Part shown: in pieces, positions 8,530-17,301 of the stretch | Position numbering within the stretch: position 1 is the first letter of the stretch | Layout of the letters: each line of letters starts with the position of its first letter | Assembly: GCA_963730785.1 (NCBI GenBank) | Contig: CAVSTF010000016.1 | Span: 186,001 to 250,000 of the forward strand | Length of the DNA stretch: 64,000 nucleotides | From: Bog-473 sp963730785 | GTDB taxonomy: Bacteria; Actinomycetota; Acidimicrobiia; Acidimicrobiales; RAAP-2 | Reading direction: 5' to 3' | The notes under the pieces: model-generated | The model's input: only the letters and a program-made list of their open reading frames with translations | Databases searched by the model: none | Told to the model about the DNA's origin: nothing | Made by a program: the position numbers and the translations under genes

Positions 8530-8904
8530 ATGACCAGTCAACTTGCAAGTATCTGCATTGACGCCGCCGACCCATTGTCGGTTGCCAACTTTTGGTGCAC
8601 GGTCTTGGGCTGGGAGATCACCGACGAACTTGAGTGGGGAGTGAGTATCGCCCCCGTTGACAGGCATTGGCCAACTATTGACGTGGTCGCCGTGACGGAT
8701 GCCAAGTTTCACAAAAATCGTCTGCATCTAGATCTTCGGGCTGACGGAATCAGCACGAGCGAGGAGCTCGAGCGCCTATTGGGTTTGGGGGCCACTCACG
8801 TCGACATCGGCCAATCCCCTGAGGCGGGCTGGGTGGTACTCGCCGATCCGGAGGGAAATGAATTCTGCCTACTTTCAGCCTCGGTCCAGGAACTCGCCCA
8901 ATAA
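8530..8904 (+). CDS. VOC (glyoxalase-like) family protein
   Basis: A 124-residue glyoxalase-like protein of the vicinal oxygen chelate superfamily. It shows the usual opening ICIDAADPLSVANFWCTVLG, a middle KNRLHLDLRADG strand and the ending GWVVLADPEGNEFCLLS. Members bind a metal and act on small molecules or sequester drugs; the substrate here is unknown. The ATG at 8530 has no ribosome binding site but a TAACTT box 6 nt upstream, suggesting a leaderless mRNA. Confidence 0.88.
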   Translation: MTSQLASICIDAADPLSVANFWCTVLGWEITDELEWGVSIAPVDRHWPTIDVVAVTDAKFHKNRLHLDLRADGISTSEELERLLGLGATHVDIGQSPEAGWVVLADPEGNEFCLLSASVQELAQ

Positions 8905-9050
8905 GAACACCATAAGAGGGCACGTCCACCCCTGTGTGGCACCAAGGACCCATACCTGAGCTAACTTCCCTCGGAAACTAACGGCGCCTATTTCGAGTCG
9001 CCTCAAGTCCGGTCGGGCTTGGCATACCTCCCTTCTTAAAGGATGTGTTC

Positions 9051-10286
9051 GTGAGAAAGCTGAACCTAAAAGTCATTGCCGTGGCAGGAATTGGGGCCAC
9101 TCTTGTCGCGTTGGTTTCGCCCGTCGTCGCCGGAGCGACTGTCGCGAGCGTCTCCGCAGCGTCCAAACCGACGACCAGCGTGTTGGTACCAGTAGCCGCA
9201 GCCAAGGCGGCGGGATTCACCACCGCCGTCGACGCCCCCACTGCCTCAACGAGTACCGGTGTGACGGGATGCCCAGATGGAGCCCAAGAGGAATACGCCG
9301 CCACGACTGGAAACCTCCAGTTGCTGTCTGAAGTGCTCTTCTGCAATTCAGTCGCAGATGCGTCCACACTCTTGAAGAGTGTGAAGTCCAACGGCAAAGC
9401 ACTGCCAGGAATGAGCCCTCCGAAGGCACTCGGTTCGACCGCCGTCGAACGACTGGGTTCAAACTCGACCTATCTCATCGCCTGGCGCCGTGGCTCGGCC
9501 TTCGAGCTGACTGGAATTTCCACGGGCGCTCCGGCCAGTTCGACCAGCACCACGACAACGGCGACTCCGGTTCCGCTGACCGCCAGTGGCCAGCAAGCGT
9601 TGGCGAAGGCAGCCACTGAGCAGAATTCGAGATTCACCAGTGTCAAGGTTTCCTCGGGATCGACTGGGTCAAAGGCCAATACGAAGGCACAGGCAACCGC
9701 CAACGCTGCTGCAGTCGCGGCGGGCTGCCCGAAGAGTCCGGCCACTGTGTTGAAGAAGTCCAAATGGAGCAGCGCTCCGGCCATGACCATCAATGCAGCC
9801 AAGACCTACACGGCGACCGTGAAAACCGACTTGGGGACGTTCGTGATTGCCCTCGATGCGAAGGATGACCCCATTACGGTCAACAACTTTGTCTTCCTGG
9901 CTCAACACAAGTTTTTCGACTGCGTGATTTTCCATCGGGTCATCCCCGGCTTCGTAGACCAGACGGGAGACCCCACAGGGACGGGAAGTGGCGGCCCGGG
10001 CTACACGATCGCCGATGAGCTACCCGCCAAGGCAGCGAATGCTGCCGATCAGTACCCACTCGGATCGGTGGCCATGGCCAACACGGGTCAGCCGCACACC
10101 GGGGGAAGCCAGTGGTTCGTGATTGCCGGTACGCAAGGCGAGTCACTTGCCAACTCATACTCCCTATTCGGGCATGTGACCTCAGGCATGAGCGTGGTGA
10201 AGAAGATCAACGCGCAAGGCAGTGCTTCGGGCGTTCCTCCCGACGTCACCCACCGCATGCTTAAGGTCACGATTACCTCGTCATAG
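9051..10286 (+). CDS. Secreted cyclophilin-type peptidyl-prolyl isomerase
   Basis: A protein of about 411 residues. It opens with a basic, hydrophobic signal peptide (KLNLKVIAVAGIGATLVALV) and an Ala/Ser/Thr-rich linker region of about 200 residues. The C-terminal 165 residues are a cyclophilin domain with FHRVIPGFVDQTGDP, GSVAMANTGQPHTGGSQWF and SYSLFGHVTSGM, so it should catalyse cis-trans isomerisation of prolyl bonds outside the membrane. The GTG at 9051 is preferred over 9045 because AAAGGA lies 7 nt before it. It heads the cluster that continues through the flotillin-like gene. Confidence 0.92.
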   Translation: MRKLNLKVIAVAGIGATLVALVSPVVAGATVASVSAASKPTTSVLVPVAAAKAAGFTTAVDAPTASTSTGVTGCPDGAQEEYAATTGNLQLLSEVLFCNSVADASTLLKSVKSNGKALPGMSPPKALGSTAVERLGSNSTYLIAWRRGSAFELTGISTGAPASSTSTTTTATPVPLTASGQQALAKAATEQNSRFTSVKVSSGSTGSKANTKAQATANAAAVAAGCPKSPATVLKKSKWSSAPAMTINAAKTYTATVKTDLGTFVIALDAKDDPITVNNFVFLAQHKFFDCVIFHRVIPGFVDQTGDPTGTGSGGPGYTIADELPAKAANAADQYPLGSVAMANTGQPHTGGSQWFVIAGTQGESLANSYSLFGHVTSGMSVVKKINAQGSASGVPPDVTHRMLKVTITSS

Positions 10287-10573
10287 TGAAGAGGACGGCC
10301 GGGGTGTCGTCTCAGTTCATGGTTCGATTCCTCGTCTGGTCCGGTGTCATGCTGATGGCAGCTGGTGTCTCGGTCATATTCATTTTCATTGGTGGTGTGA
10401 CCAACTGTTCATCTGAAAGTTCGGCGGCGATTGCAGCCTGTCAACACCATGATCTGGCATTGCACGCCGGCTTTGGCGTCCTGGCCTCTGGAGCGGTCCT
10501 GATCTTCTCGGGGGCAGTTGCCGCGATCAGAAGAGACGCCCGGGCCCGAAAGGGGTTAGGCGCTACCTCCTGA
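10286..10573 (+). CDS. Small two-helix membrane protein
   Basis: A 95-residue protein with two strong membrane segments (VWSGVMLMAAGVSVIFIFIG and HAGFGVLASGAVLIFSGAVA) separated by a small loop with two Cys. It ends in a basic tail (RRDARARKG). Its start overlaps the cyclophilin stop (TAGTG), suggesting translational coupling; a later ATG at 10319 is possible. I do not recognise a family. In this place it could provide the membrane anchor that the neighbouring NfeD-like and flotillin-like proteins lack, but that is inference. Confidence 0.65.
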   Translation: MKRTAGVSSQFMVRFLVWSGVMLMAAGVSVIFIFIGGVTNCSSESSAAIAACQHHDLALHAGFGVLASGAVLIFSGAVAAIRRDARARKGLGATS

Positions 10574-10640
10574 GGTGCGTGCTCCGGAAACACGAGGCGC
10601 GTGCAGCCATTACATTCGGAGTTGCAGTACACGAGGAGCG

Positions 10641-10856
10641 ATGCCGATGGAAGATCAGCTGGATCAGGACATAATCGGGAAGGTGGGTCGGGTCACGCTC
10701 GGCATCACTCCTGACCATGCCGGTGAGGTGGTCCTGGCCATCAGAGGAGGAACCGAGGCCTTCGCTGCCTTGTGCGATGAGCCGGTGGCAAAGAACACCC
10801 GTGTAGTTGTCATCGAATGCCTCACAGGACGTACCGTCTCGGTGACGCCTTGCTGA
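10641..10856 (+). CDS. NfeD-like soluble OB-fold protein
   Basis: A 71-residue protein matching only the C-terminal OB-fold domain of NfeD proteins: GKVGRVTLGITPDHAGEVVL, then EAFAALCDEPVAKNTRVVV and GRTVSVTPC. Full-length NfeD proteins carry membrane helices before this domain; here none is present. A GAGGAG site precedes the ATG at 10641, which fixes the short form. It is followed 14 bp later by a flotillin-like gene, the classical partner of NfeD (as in Bacillus yuaF-yuaG), which supports the assignment. Confidence 0.8.
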   Translation: MPMEDQLDQDIIGKVGRVTLGITPDHAGEVVLAIRGGTEAFAALCDEPVAKNTRVVVIECLTGRTVSVTPC

Positions 10857-10870
10857 CCGAGGAGGTCTAA

Positions 10871-12274
10871 ATGCTTTTTTGGCATGTTCCCGCTCCCAAT
10901 GAAGCGCTGCTGATTTCAGGCTCGCGCCGCAAAGAGCAAGACACTCAATTTCGGATAGTGACCGGACACGGGTGCTTCGTCCTCCCGATTAAGCAGAAGG
11001 CTCGTTTTCTTTCGCTTTCACTTCAAGAGGCCGAGATTGCCGAGGACTGCATCACGACCCAGGGCATTCGACTGCACATCCGGGCGATTGCGGCCTTCAA
11101 GATCGGGGATGACTCCGCCTCCATTGCCAATGCAGCAAGGCGATTTCTCTCCGAGCAGAACAACATGGAGGAGTTGGTTGGCCGCATTTTTGCCGGTCAC
11201 CTGCGGTCCATCATCGGCAGCCTGACGGTTGAAGAGATCATCCGCGAGCGTGATCGTCTGTCCCAGGAAGTCAAAGAGGGCAGTCACGGCGAGATGGAAA
11301 AGCTCGGCATCGTCGTCGATTCTCTTCAGATCCAGGAGATTGAGGATTCAACGGGCTACATCAACAACATCGCAGCACCCTTCGCGGCTGCAGTCGCCAG
11401 CCAGGCCCGCATTGCCAGTGCGCATGCTGACCAGGCCGCGACGCAGCAGGAGCAGGCCGCTCAAGCCCTTAAGGCTGAGTACGAGCGGGATACCGCCATC
11501 AAGACGGCAGGCTTCACCGCTGAAACCGAGCAGGCAAGAGCTGCGGCCTCGCAGGCCGGACCCCTTGCCGTGGCCAAGGCCACCCAAGACGTGATCGCTC
11601 AGCAGACCGTTTTGGCCGAGAGAGCCGCTGATCTCAAAGAGAAGCAGCTCGAGGCCGAAGTGCGTCGCCCAGCTGACGCCGAGGCCTATCGGACTAGAAC
11701 TGAAGCCGACGCCAATCGGGACCGAGTCAAGGCAGAGACCGACGCCGAGGCTTTTCGGCAGCGCACAATCGCCGAAGCGGCTCGAGACACCGTCAACTTC
11801 CAGACGGAAGCCGAGGCCAATCGGCAGCGCAAGCTAGCCGAGGCAGGAGCCGATGCCAAGAAGGTAGAGGCTGAAGCTGATGCGGCAGCCAAAAAGCATG
11901 AGGCCGATGGTGACGCATATGCACAGAAGACAGTCGCCGAAGCTGAGGCCAAGGCGATCAACATGCGAGCCGACGCACTTTCCGAAGGAAATCAAGCTCT
12001 CATCGCCGCTAACAAGCTGATCGAGATGTTGCCCGAACTCGTGGGCGCAGCGGCCGAAGGGATCAAGGGATCCACGCTCACTGTCCTCAATGGCTCTGAA
12101 GGTGTCAACGAAGTCCTGACCGGCGTTGTCGCCCAGGGCCTCACGATTTACGACACCCTGCGCAAAGCCGTTGGAGAGTCCAGCGCCTCAGCGAGCCCGG
12201 AGGTCGCCAGTGGTGACCCGTCGGCAGACGGGTCGGCGAAGACGTCCAGTCCAAATGGCAGGGCGAACAGTTAA
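10871..12274 (+). CDS. Flotillin-like SPFH domain protein
   Basis: A 467-residue SPFH/flotillin-like protein. Residues 1-170 form the SPFH (PHB) domain (HVPAPNEALLISGSRRKEQ, LSLSLQEAEIAEDCITTQGI). Residues 190-390 are a long coiled coil rich in EA/AEA repeats (TEADANRDRVKAETDAEAF), the hallmark of flotillins. A flotillin-like end follows (ANKLIEMLPELVGAAAEGIK). Unlike bacterial FloA/FloT there is no N-terminal hairpin or transmembrane segment. GAGGAGG precedes the ATG. It pairs with the NfeD-like gene just upstream, so a membrane-microdomain scaffold role is likely, with anchoring by a partner. Confidence 0.9.
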   Translation: MLFWHVPAPNEALLISGSRRKEQDTQFRIVTGHGCFVLPIKQKARFLSLSLQEAEIAEDCITTQGIRLHIRAIAAFKIGDDSASIANAARRFLSEQNNMEELVGRIFAGHLRSIIGSLTVEEIIRERDRLSQEVKEGSHGEMEKLGIVVDSLQIQEIEDSTGYINNIAAPFAAAVASQARIASAHADQAATQQEQAAQALKAEYERDTAIKTAGFTAETEQARAAASQAGPLAVAKATQDVIAQQTVLAERAADLKEKQLEAEVRRPADAEAYRTRTEADANRDRVKAETDAEAFRQRTIAEAARDTVNFQTEAEANRQRKLAEAGADAKKVEAEADAAAKKHEADGDAYAQKTVAEAEAKAINMRADALSEGNQALIAANKLIEMLPELVGAAAEGIKGSTLTVLNGSEGVNEVLTGVVAQGLTIYDTLRKAVGESSASASPEVASGDPSADGSAKTSSPNGRANS

Positions 12275-12285
12275 TTTCAGAGGCC

Positions 12286-12612
12286 ATGCCTGAAGCATCA
12301 GCCGATCTCAAGGAAACACCGAGGCATACCCACAATGCTCAGGCCTTGATCGCCTTGTGGTCTGCCGTAGGGGCTGTCGTATTGCTCCTGATGTTTGTAC
12401 AGATCCGAGGTCGAGTGCTCCTTCTCGCCGTGCCAACCGCCGGACTCAACGCCACCATTTACGGAGTGATCGGATTCGTGAAGTCCGGTGGAGCCGAAAA
12501 GGGTCGACTGGAGTCACTCATCGGACTGACGGTGGGAATCATCATCCTGCTCACGGCGAGCGCAATAGGACTTCTCGTGTGGGCCCTCGGCCGGGCAAAC
12601 TGGCAGTTCTAG
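12286..12612 (+). CDS. Membrane protein of unknown function in the flotillin cluster
   Basis: A 108-residue protein with a hydrophilic N-terminus (about 20 residues) and three likely membrane helices (LIALWSAVGAVVLLLMFVQI, VLLLAVPTAGLNATIYGVI and IGLTVGIIILLTASAIGLLV). No family is recognised. It begins 11 bp after the flotillin-like gene ends, so it is almost surely cotranscribed with it. It may help attach the soluble flotillin-like protein to the membrane, which is inference from position. Confidence 0.7.
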   Translation: MPEASADLKETPRHTHNAQALIALWSAVGAVVLLLMFVQIRGRVLLLAVPTAGLNATIYGVIGFVKSGGAEKGRLESLIGLTVGIIILLTASAIGLLVWALGRANWQF

Positions 12613-12630
12613 TCGGGAGGGTCTTTCCCA

Positions 12631-13227
12631 ATGCCAGATCCCACCAAGCTGTTCATCGCCATCGCAAGTTATGACCACGACGCTGCCATCAGGCTGCTCA
12701 CCTCGCAGCCCTCACTGGTCACGGACGGCCTGGCACGCCAGGACGAATTCTTCCTCGCCGAGCAGTCGGCCCAGGTCTACCAAGGTGACACGGCGTTGCA
12801 TGCTGCCGGATTTAGCTATGACACTGAAATGGCTCGAGAACTGGTGGCCCGAGGTGCCAGCGTGCGGGCCAAAAACAGACGGGGAGCAGAGCCGCTTCAT
12901 GCGGCGATGATCGGCGGCCCGGGCTCGGCCAGTTGGGACCCGCACCGCCAGTCTGAGGTGATTGCGTATCTCATTGAGGCTGGCGCTGATCCCAATGCGA
13001 CCGCCGCCGGGGGCGTGACGCCCCTGCATCGCGCGGTTCGAAATCGTTGCTCGAACGCGGTCGAGACACTTCTTCGACTGGGTGCCGACTCCGGACTGGA
13101 AAATGACAGTGGCTCGACCGCCATAGACCTGGCCCATTGGACCACCGGCCGTGGAGGAACTGGCTCGGCCGAGGCGAAGGCTGAGCAACAGGTGATCCTC
13201 ACATTGCTCCAGCCCAACCATGAGTGA
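12631..13227 (+). CDS. Ankyrin repeat protein
   Basis: A 198-residue protein with three to four ankyrin repeats. The clearest are GDTALHAAGFSYDTEMAREL, NRRGAEPLHAAMIGG and GVTPLHRAVRNRCSNAVETL, followed by SGSTAIDLAHWTTG. Ankyrin repeats mediate protein binding; the partner is unknown. A GGGAGGG site lies 9 nt before the ATG. It sits 18 bp behind the flotillin-cluster membrane protein and overlaps the next gene by 8 bp. Confidence 0.88.
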   Translation: MPDPTKLFIAIASYDHDAAIRLLTSQPSLVTDGLARQDEFFLAEQSAQVYQGDTALHAAGFSYDTEMARELVARGASVRAKNRRGAEPLHAAMIGGPGSASWDPHRQSEVIAYLIEAGADPNATAAGGVTPLHRAVRNRCSNAVETLLRLGADSGLENDSGSTAIDLAHWTTGRGGTGSAEAKAEQQVILTLLQPNHE

Positions 13228-13621
13228 TACCCACAAAGCGGCCATCGAAGCACATTGGCTGGCCTCAGAACGGGGCGATATCGCTGTCGAGCACGCCATC
13301 TATGACCGGGACGCTGTTCTCGACTACCCCCAATCGGGTGAACGATTTCGAGGTCGAGAAGCGATCGCAGCCCAACGTGGCGAACATCCGGCCAGTCGAC
13401 ACTTCACCGTGCTGCGGATCTCTGGCGGTGAAGAGCTGTGGATCAGTGAATGCATTATTTCGTACGACGGGAATCCGACCTATTCCGTCAGCATCATGGA
13501 ATTCGACCAGCAACACGTCGTGCATGAGACGCAATACTTCGCCGATCCTTTCGGCGCTCCGGCGTGGCGGAGAGCATTGGCGGAACCGATGCCGGGCCGG
13601 GACATAGCGAGATTGATCTAA
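13220..13621 (+). CDS. SnoaL/NTF2-like protein
   Basis: A 133-residue protein of the NTF2/SnoaL-like cone fold: an opening helix (HWLASERGDIAVEHAIYDRD), DYPQSGERFRGREAIAAQRG and a final strand QHVVHETQYFADPFG ending in WRRALAEPM. Members range from ketosteroid isomerase-like enzymes to proteins without activity. The ATG overlaps the end of the ankyrin gene, which indicates translational coupling. A small hairpin follows the stop. Confidence 0.82.
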   Translation: MSDTHKAAIEAHWLASERGDIAVEHAIYDRDAVLDYPQSGERFRGREAIAAQRGEHPASRHFTVLRISGGEELWISECIISYDGNPTYSVSIMEFDQQHVVHETQYFADPFGAPAWRRALAEPMPGRDIARLI

Positions 13622-13624
13622 CCC

Positions 13625-13646
13625 GACCCGCAATGCATGGCGGGTT
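13625..13646 (+). terminator. Possible hairpin terminator
   Basis: A 7-bp stem (GACCCGC / GCGGGTT, one G-T pair) with an 8-nt loop lies 4 bp after the stop of the SnoaL-like gene. There is no T run. It is the likely end of the cyclophilin-flotillin-ankyrin transcript. Confidence 0.4.
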
Positions 13647-13810
13647 CGTCAATCCCCCGAGCGGCTGATCCAATGCTCCAAAACAGTGGTGCTCCAGGCG
13701 CCCATCACTCATCTCATCCCGGTTGTGGATTTCGCCATGACTCACAGTTTGCATCTATGACAAGCTCCCCTGGAGCGGCAATACGAGTTGCCCTACGGAG
13801 AGGAGCCCGT

Positions 13811-14281
13811 GTGAACACCGCAGCAAATGCCGATGACATTTCATCCCTACCTCAAGCGGATCAAGACGCCATTGCCACCACCCTTATCTCGCTGATGACC
13901 GGGTTCCGCGAGCGTGACGCCGAAAAGCTGGTGGGCATCTACACCGCGGATGCTGATTGGGTGAACGCCTTCGGCACGGTCAAGAAGGGCGGGGACGAAA
14001 TCGTCGAGTACCTGCGCGGTCTTTTTTCGGACAACAACTTCAATGCTGGTGCCCTTAAGGCTCCTCCCGAGACCGCACTCCGAGTCCTAACGCCCGAGGT
14101 CGTGCTCGTCTCGGCCCACTTACAGGTCGAGGGGCAGAAACTCGTTGGCGGTGGCGAAATTGAGGTGCGGGACAACCACTCGCTTCGGGTACTCCAACGC
14201 CAGTCCGATGGTTCGTGGCTCATTGTCTCGGAAATGTATAACGACGCCAACCGGGATCAGACGTACGAGGGCGCCTCCTGA
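13811..14281 (+). CDS. SgcJ/EcaC-type SnoaL-like protein
   Basis: A 156-residue protein of the SgcJ/EcaC group of NTF2-like proteins: LISLMTGFRERDAEKLVGIY, DADWVNAFGTVKKGGDEI and the closing SLRVLQRQSDGSWLIVSEMY. Function within this group is mostly unproven; some act in secondary metabolism. The GTG at 13811 is chosen because GAGAGGAG stands just before it and the upstream extension to 13637 has no family resemblance. The DJ-1-like gene follows 12 bp later, so the two are probably coexpressed. Confidence 0.8.
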   Translation: MNTAANADDISSLPQADQDAIATTLISLMTGFRERDAEKLVGIYTADADWVNAFGTVKKGGDEIVEYLRGLFSDNNFNAGALKAPPETALRVLTPEVVLVSAHLQVEGQKLVGGGEIEVRDNHSLRVLQRQSDGSWLIVSEMYNDANRDQTYEGAS

Positions 14282-14293
14282 GAAGATGACAGC

Positions 14294-15145
14294 GTGGCCC
14301 ACGTCCTGATCCCACTCCCTGAACGGGACTTTGACCCGACAGAAGTGGCGGTGAGTTGGCAGGTCCTCTCTGACTTGGGTCACACCGTGTCCTTTTCCAC
14401 GCCTCACGGGGCACCGGCCCAGGGTGACGAGCTCATGGTCAGCGGTCGTGGGCTAGATCCGTGGGGCTTCATCCCGGGCCTCTCGCGTCTGGTCGGCGTC
14501 GGCCGTGTCCTGCGGGCCAATGGCGCAGCCCGGACGGCCTACGGCGAGCTGGTGGGGGCGACGGAATTCCTCCAGCCGCGGCGATGGTCGGAGATCAACC
14601 TCAATGATTTCGACGGACTCCTATTGCCAGGTGGTCATCGGGCTCGCGGCATGCGCCAGTACCTGGAGAGTCCCATCCTCCAGGAGGTGACGGTCAGTGC
14701 CTTCGCCCGGGACATGCCCGTCGCCGCCGTGTGTCACGGGGTCTTGTTGGCCGCTCGGAGCATTGATCCGAATACCGGTCGTTCCGTCCTCTACGGCCGG
14801 CGCACCACCGCGCTCACCTGGTCGTTGGAGCACCGGGCGTGGACAGTGGCTCGGATCACCCGGTTCTGGGATCGCAATTACTACCGCACCTACACCGAAG
14901 GTTCGGGCCAACCGCCGGGCTACATGTCGGTACAACGAGAGGTGACTCGAGCGCTGGCTGCACCTGATGATTTCCTCGATGTGACTTCAGAAATGCCTTT
15001 TGCGGCACTCAAGTCCAGTGGCCGAGCCAGGGACACCATGGAGGACGAGCGGCCTGCCTTCGTGGTCGAGGATGGGCGTTACATCTCGGCGCGGTGGCCC
15101 GGCGATATCCACACCTTCGCCCGGAGGTTCAGCTCGATGCTGTAG
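14294..15145 (+). CDS. DJ-1/PfpI family protein
   Basis: A 283-residue protein of the DJ-1/PfpI class I glutamine amidotransferase-like fold. It has the opening HVLIPLPERDFDPTEVAVSW, the loop FDGLLLPGGHRARGMR and the nucleophile elbow PVAAVCHGVLLAARS with its Cys. Family members include chaperones, deglycases and hydratases. It is longer than most (about 180-230 residues), with a C-terminal part that carries DFLDVTSEMPFAALKSSGRA. The substrate is unknown. It converges with the glycosyltransferase gene, 6 bp between stops. Confidence 0.85.
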   Translation: MAHVLIPLPERDFDPTEVAVSWQVLSDLGHTVSFSTPHGAPAQGDELMVSGRGLDPWGFIPGLSRLVGVGRVLRANGAARTAYGELVGATEFLQPRRWSEINLNDFDGLLLPGGHRARGMRQYLESPILQEVTVSAFARDMPVAAVCHGVLLAARSIDPNTGRSVLYGRRTTALTWSLEHRAWTVARITRFWDRNYYRTYTEGSGQPPGYMSVQREVTRALAAPDDFLDVTSEMPFAALKSSGRARDTMEDERPAFVVEDGRYISARWPGDIHTFARRFSSML

Positions 15146-15151
15146 TCAGCG

Positions 15152-17221
15152 CTAAATGCGGGGGACGCGTGGTGGCCAGGCCAGCGGGAGATTCTCGTCG
15201 ACCAAGCTGAGGTTTTGGTTATAGGCCGGGTCGTTGCGGAGCAGTTCGCCCCAACGTTCGTGCATGAAACGCTTTTCCCGCTCGAAGTGCGGGGCACGAT
15301 CCCCTTCGATGTCGGAACCCCGGCTGATCGATTCATGGTGCACGAGCTCGGCGAACGGGGTGAAGATGACGCGCCAGCCCGCTTCCCGGAGACGTAGGCA
15401 GAAGTCGATGTCATTAAAGGCGACCGGAAGGTTGATGGCGTCCATACCGCCAACCTGATCCCAGGCTTCACGACGAACCAGCATGCAGGCGGCCGTGACG
15501 GCTGAGTACGAACGAGGCAGTTGTATGCGGCCCTGATCGGCAAAGGAGAGTCGGTCGTTGAGGCGCAGAGCGTGACCGGCAATGCCGAGCATGCCCAAAA
15601 TGACGCCGGCGTGCTGCACCAGACCGTCGCTGTAGTACAGCTTGGCCCCGACCGCGCCGACATGTGGCTGCAGCACCTGCGACACCATTTCGTGCAACCA
15701 GTCGCCGTTCAGCACTTCGGTGTCGTCGTTGAGAAGCAGGATCAGTTCCCCGTCGCATTGCGCCACGGCCCGATTGTTGATGTCGGCGTAGTTGAATGGG
15801 CTCTCGTCCCGGATCACCTTGAGCCACGATTCATTGGTGGCCAGGTACTCCAGCACCGGATAGTTCAGGCTTCCGTTGTCGACCACCGTGATGTCGAAAT
15901 TTGGATAGGTGGTGCGGAAGCGCAGGCTGTCGAGGCAGCGGTGGAGGAAGACGCCGTCCCGGGTCGGCACCACAATGCTGACCTTGGGCAATTCGGTGGG
16001 CAAGGTCCACCGGACCCGGTTCCATCCGGTTGACTTGATCGGGATGACGTCACCCGGAGTGCCGAGTCGTTCCAGTTGGTCCGCCACGGACCGTTCGCCG
16101 GCATCGGCGGCATAGGACTTGGCCGACAACGATCCGGCCGTCGAGTTCGAGTGGATGCGCCAGTGGTACAGCACGCGGGGTACGTGCCCGACCTGAGACG
16201 GTTTCAGTTGCTCGGTGACTCGCAATGCGAGGTCCCAGTCCTGGCTGCCTTCGTAACCCTCGCGGAAGCCCCCGACCTGGTCGACCAGGTCCTTGCGGTA
16301 GAGGGCCAGGTGACACAGGTAGTTCTGCGCCATCAGGAGCAGCGGGTCGAATTCGGTCTTGAAGAACGGCTCGAGACGTTCGCCCGCCTCGGTGATCTTG
16401 TCCTTGTCGCTGTAGACCACGCCCAAGTCGGGTTCCGCCATGATCTTGAGCGCCATCAGGGCCAGGGCGCAGTCCGCCAACTTGTCGTCGTGATCGAGGA
16501 AGGCCAACCAGGTGCCGGACGCCATGTCAATCGCCGTGTTCGACGCAGCCGAAATGTGCCCGTTCTCGGGGCGTCGGTAGAACTTGATGCGTGGCTCAGA
16601 CGCGGCCAGCTCTTCCATGGCCGTCGCGATGGATGTGTCCGGTGAGTTGTCGTCGACGATGCACAACTCCCAGTGCGGGTAGATCTGACCACGGACCGAG
16701 TCGATGGCTTCTCGGAGGAAGTGCATCGGTGTGTTGTAGATGGGGAAGACAACCGAAATGAGGGGAGGGTCGACCAGGTTCGAGACTTGATAGCGCAGGC
16801 GCTCCCTCGATGCGTCGTCGAGCTTCTCGTAGGTGTCGATCCACACGAGGTAGGAGGGGTCGACTTCGGCCGGTTTGCCCGGAATGTGCTCGAGCCGTAC
16901 CGGCGGCGGCACCTTCTTGGAGGTGCGGTTCAGAAAATAGAGGGAACGCAGCTTGTTGGTGTAGCGATAGAAGCGGGTCCGGTGGATGGCCTCGACGTAG
17001 GCCTCCTGCTCGGCCAGCTTGCGCTCGGCGCTGAGCAGACGTCGGGCCAGCTTGTCCTGCGCCCGCTCAGCGGTGACATAGGCCTCGGAGGCGGCAAATG
17101 CCTCGGCCGAGCGGCGGATGGACACGTCCGCCAGGTCGCGGCGGGCCTGCTCCAACTGCAATTTCAGGTGAGCCGATTCCATGTCCAGGCTCGGGCCGTT
17201 CGGCATCTCGGGCTCGCTCAC
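15152..17221 (-). CDS. Glycosyltransferase with two GT2 domains
   Basis: A 689-residue protein. Residues 1-65 are a predicted coiled coil (LKLQLEQARRDLADVSIRRS). The first GT2 domain follows (SVVFPIYNTPMHFLREAIDS, with FLDHDDKL as the DxD-type site). A second GT2 domain starts near residue 415 (VSIVVPTRDGVFLHRCLDSL, with LLLNDDTEVL as its site) and has the typical late FNDIDFCLRLREAGWRVIFT. No membrane helices are seen. Such double GT2 enzymes usually build cell-surface polysaccharide by adding two sugars. The - strand neighbours are housekeeping genes, not a sugar cluster. Confidence 0.92.
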   Translation of the reverse strand: MSEPEMPNGPSLDMESAHLKLQLEQARRDLADVSIRRSAEAFAASEAYVTAERAQDKLARRLLSAERKLAEQEAYVEAIHRTRFYRYTNKLRSLYFLNRTSKKVPPPVRLEHIPGKPAEVDPSYLVWIDTYEKLDDASRERLRYQVSNLVDPPLISVVFPIYNTPMHFLREAIDSVRGQIYPHWELCIVDDNSPDTSIATAMEELAASEPRIKFYRRPENGHISAASNTAIDMASGTWLAFLDHDDKLADCALALMALKIMAEPDLGVVYSDKDKITEAGERLEPFFKTEFDPLLLMAQNYLCHLALYRKDLVDQVGGFREGYEGSQDWDLALRVTEQLKPSQVGHVPRVLYHWRIHSNSTAGSLSAKSYAADAGERSVADQLERLGTPGDVIPIKSTGWNRVRWTLPTELPKVSIVVPTRDGVFLHRCLDSLRFRTTYPNFDITVVDNGSLNYPVLEYLATNESWLKVIRDESPFNYADINNRAVAQCDGELILLLNDDTEVLNGDWLHEMVSQVLQPHVGAVGAKLYYSDGLVQHAGVILGMLGIAGHALRLNDRLSFADQGRIQLPRSYSAVTAACMLVRREAWDQVGGMDAINLPVAFNDIDFCLRLREAGWRVIFTPFAELVHHESISRGSDIEGDRAPHFEREKRFMHERWGELLRNDPAYNQNLSLVDENLPLAWPPRVPRI

Positions 17222-17301
17222 GCCCGGAGGTTACCATCGCGACGATCGGCTTCCGGCGATTCCCCCCTGGCGGAGCTAGCCAGAATATGCCCTTGACCTG
17301 G

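Noticed and set aside
10321..10345. GGTTCGATTCCTCG, resembling a tRNA T-arm
   Set aside because: No acceptor, D or anticodon stems can be built around it, and it is inside the small membrane protein gene.
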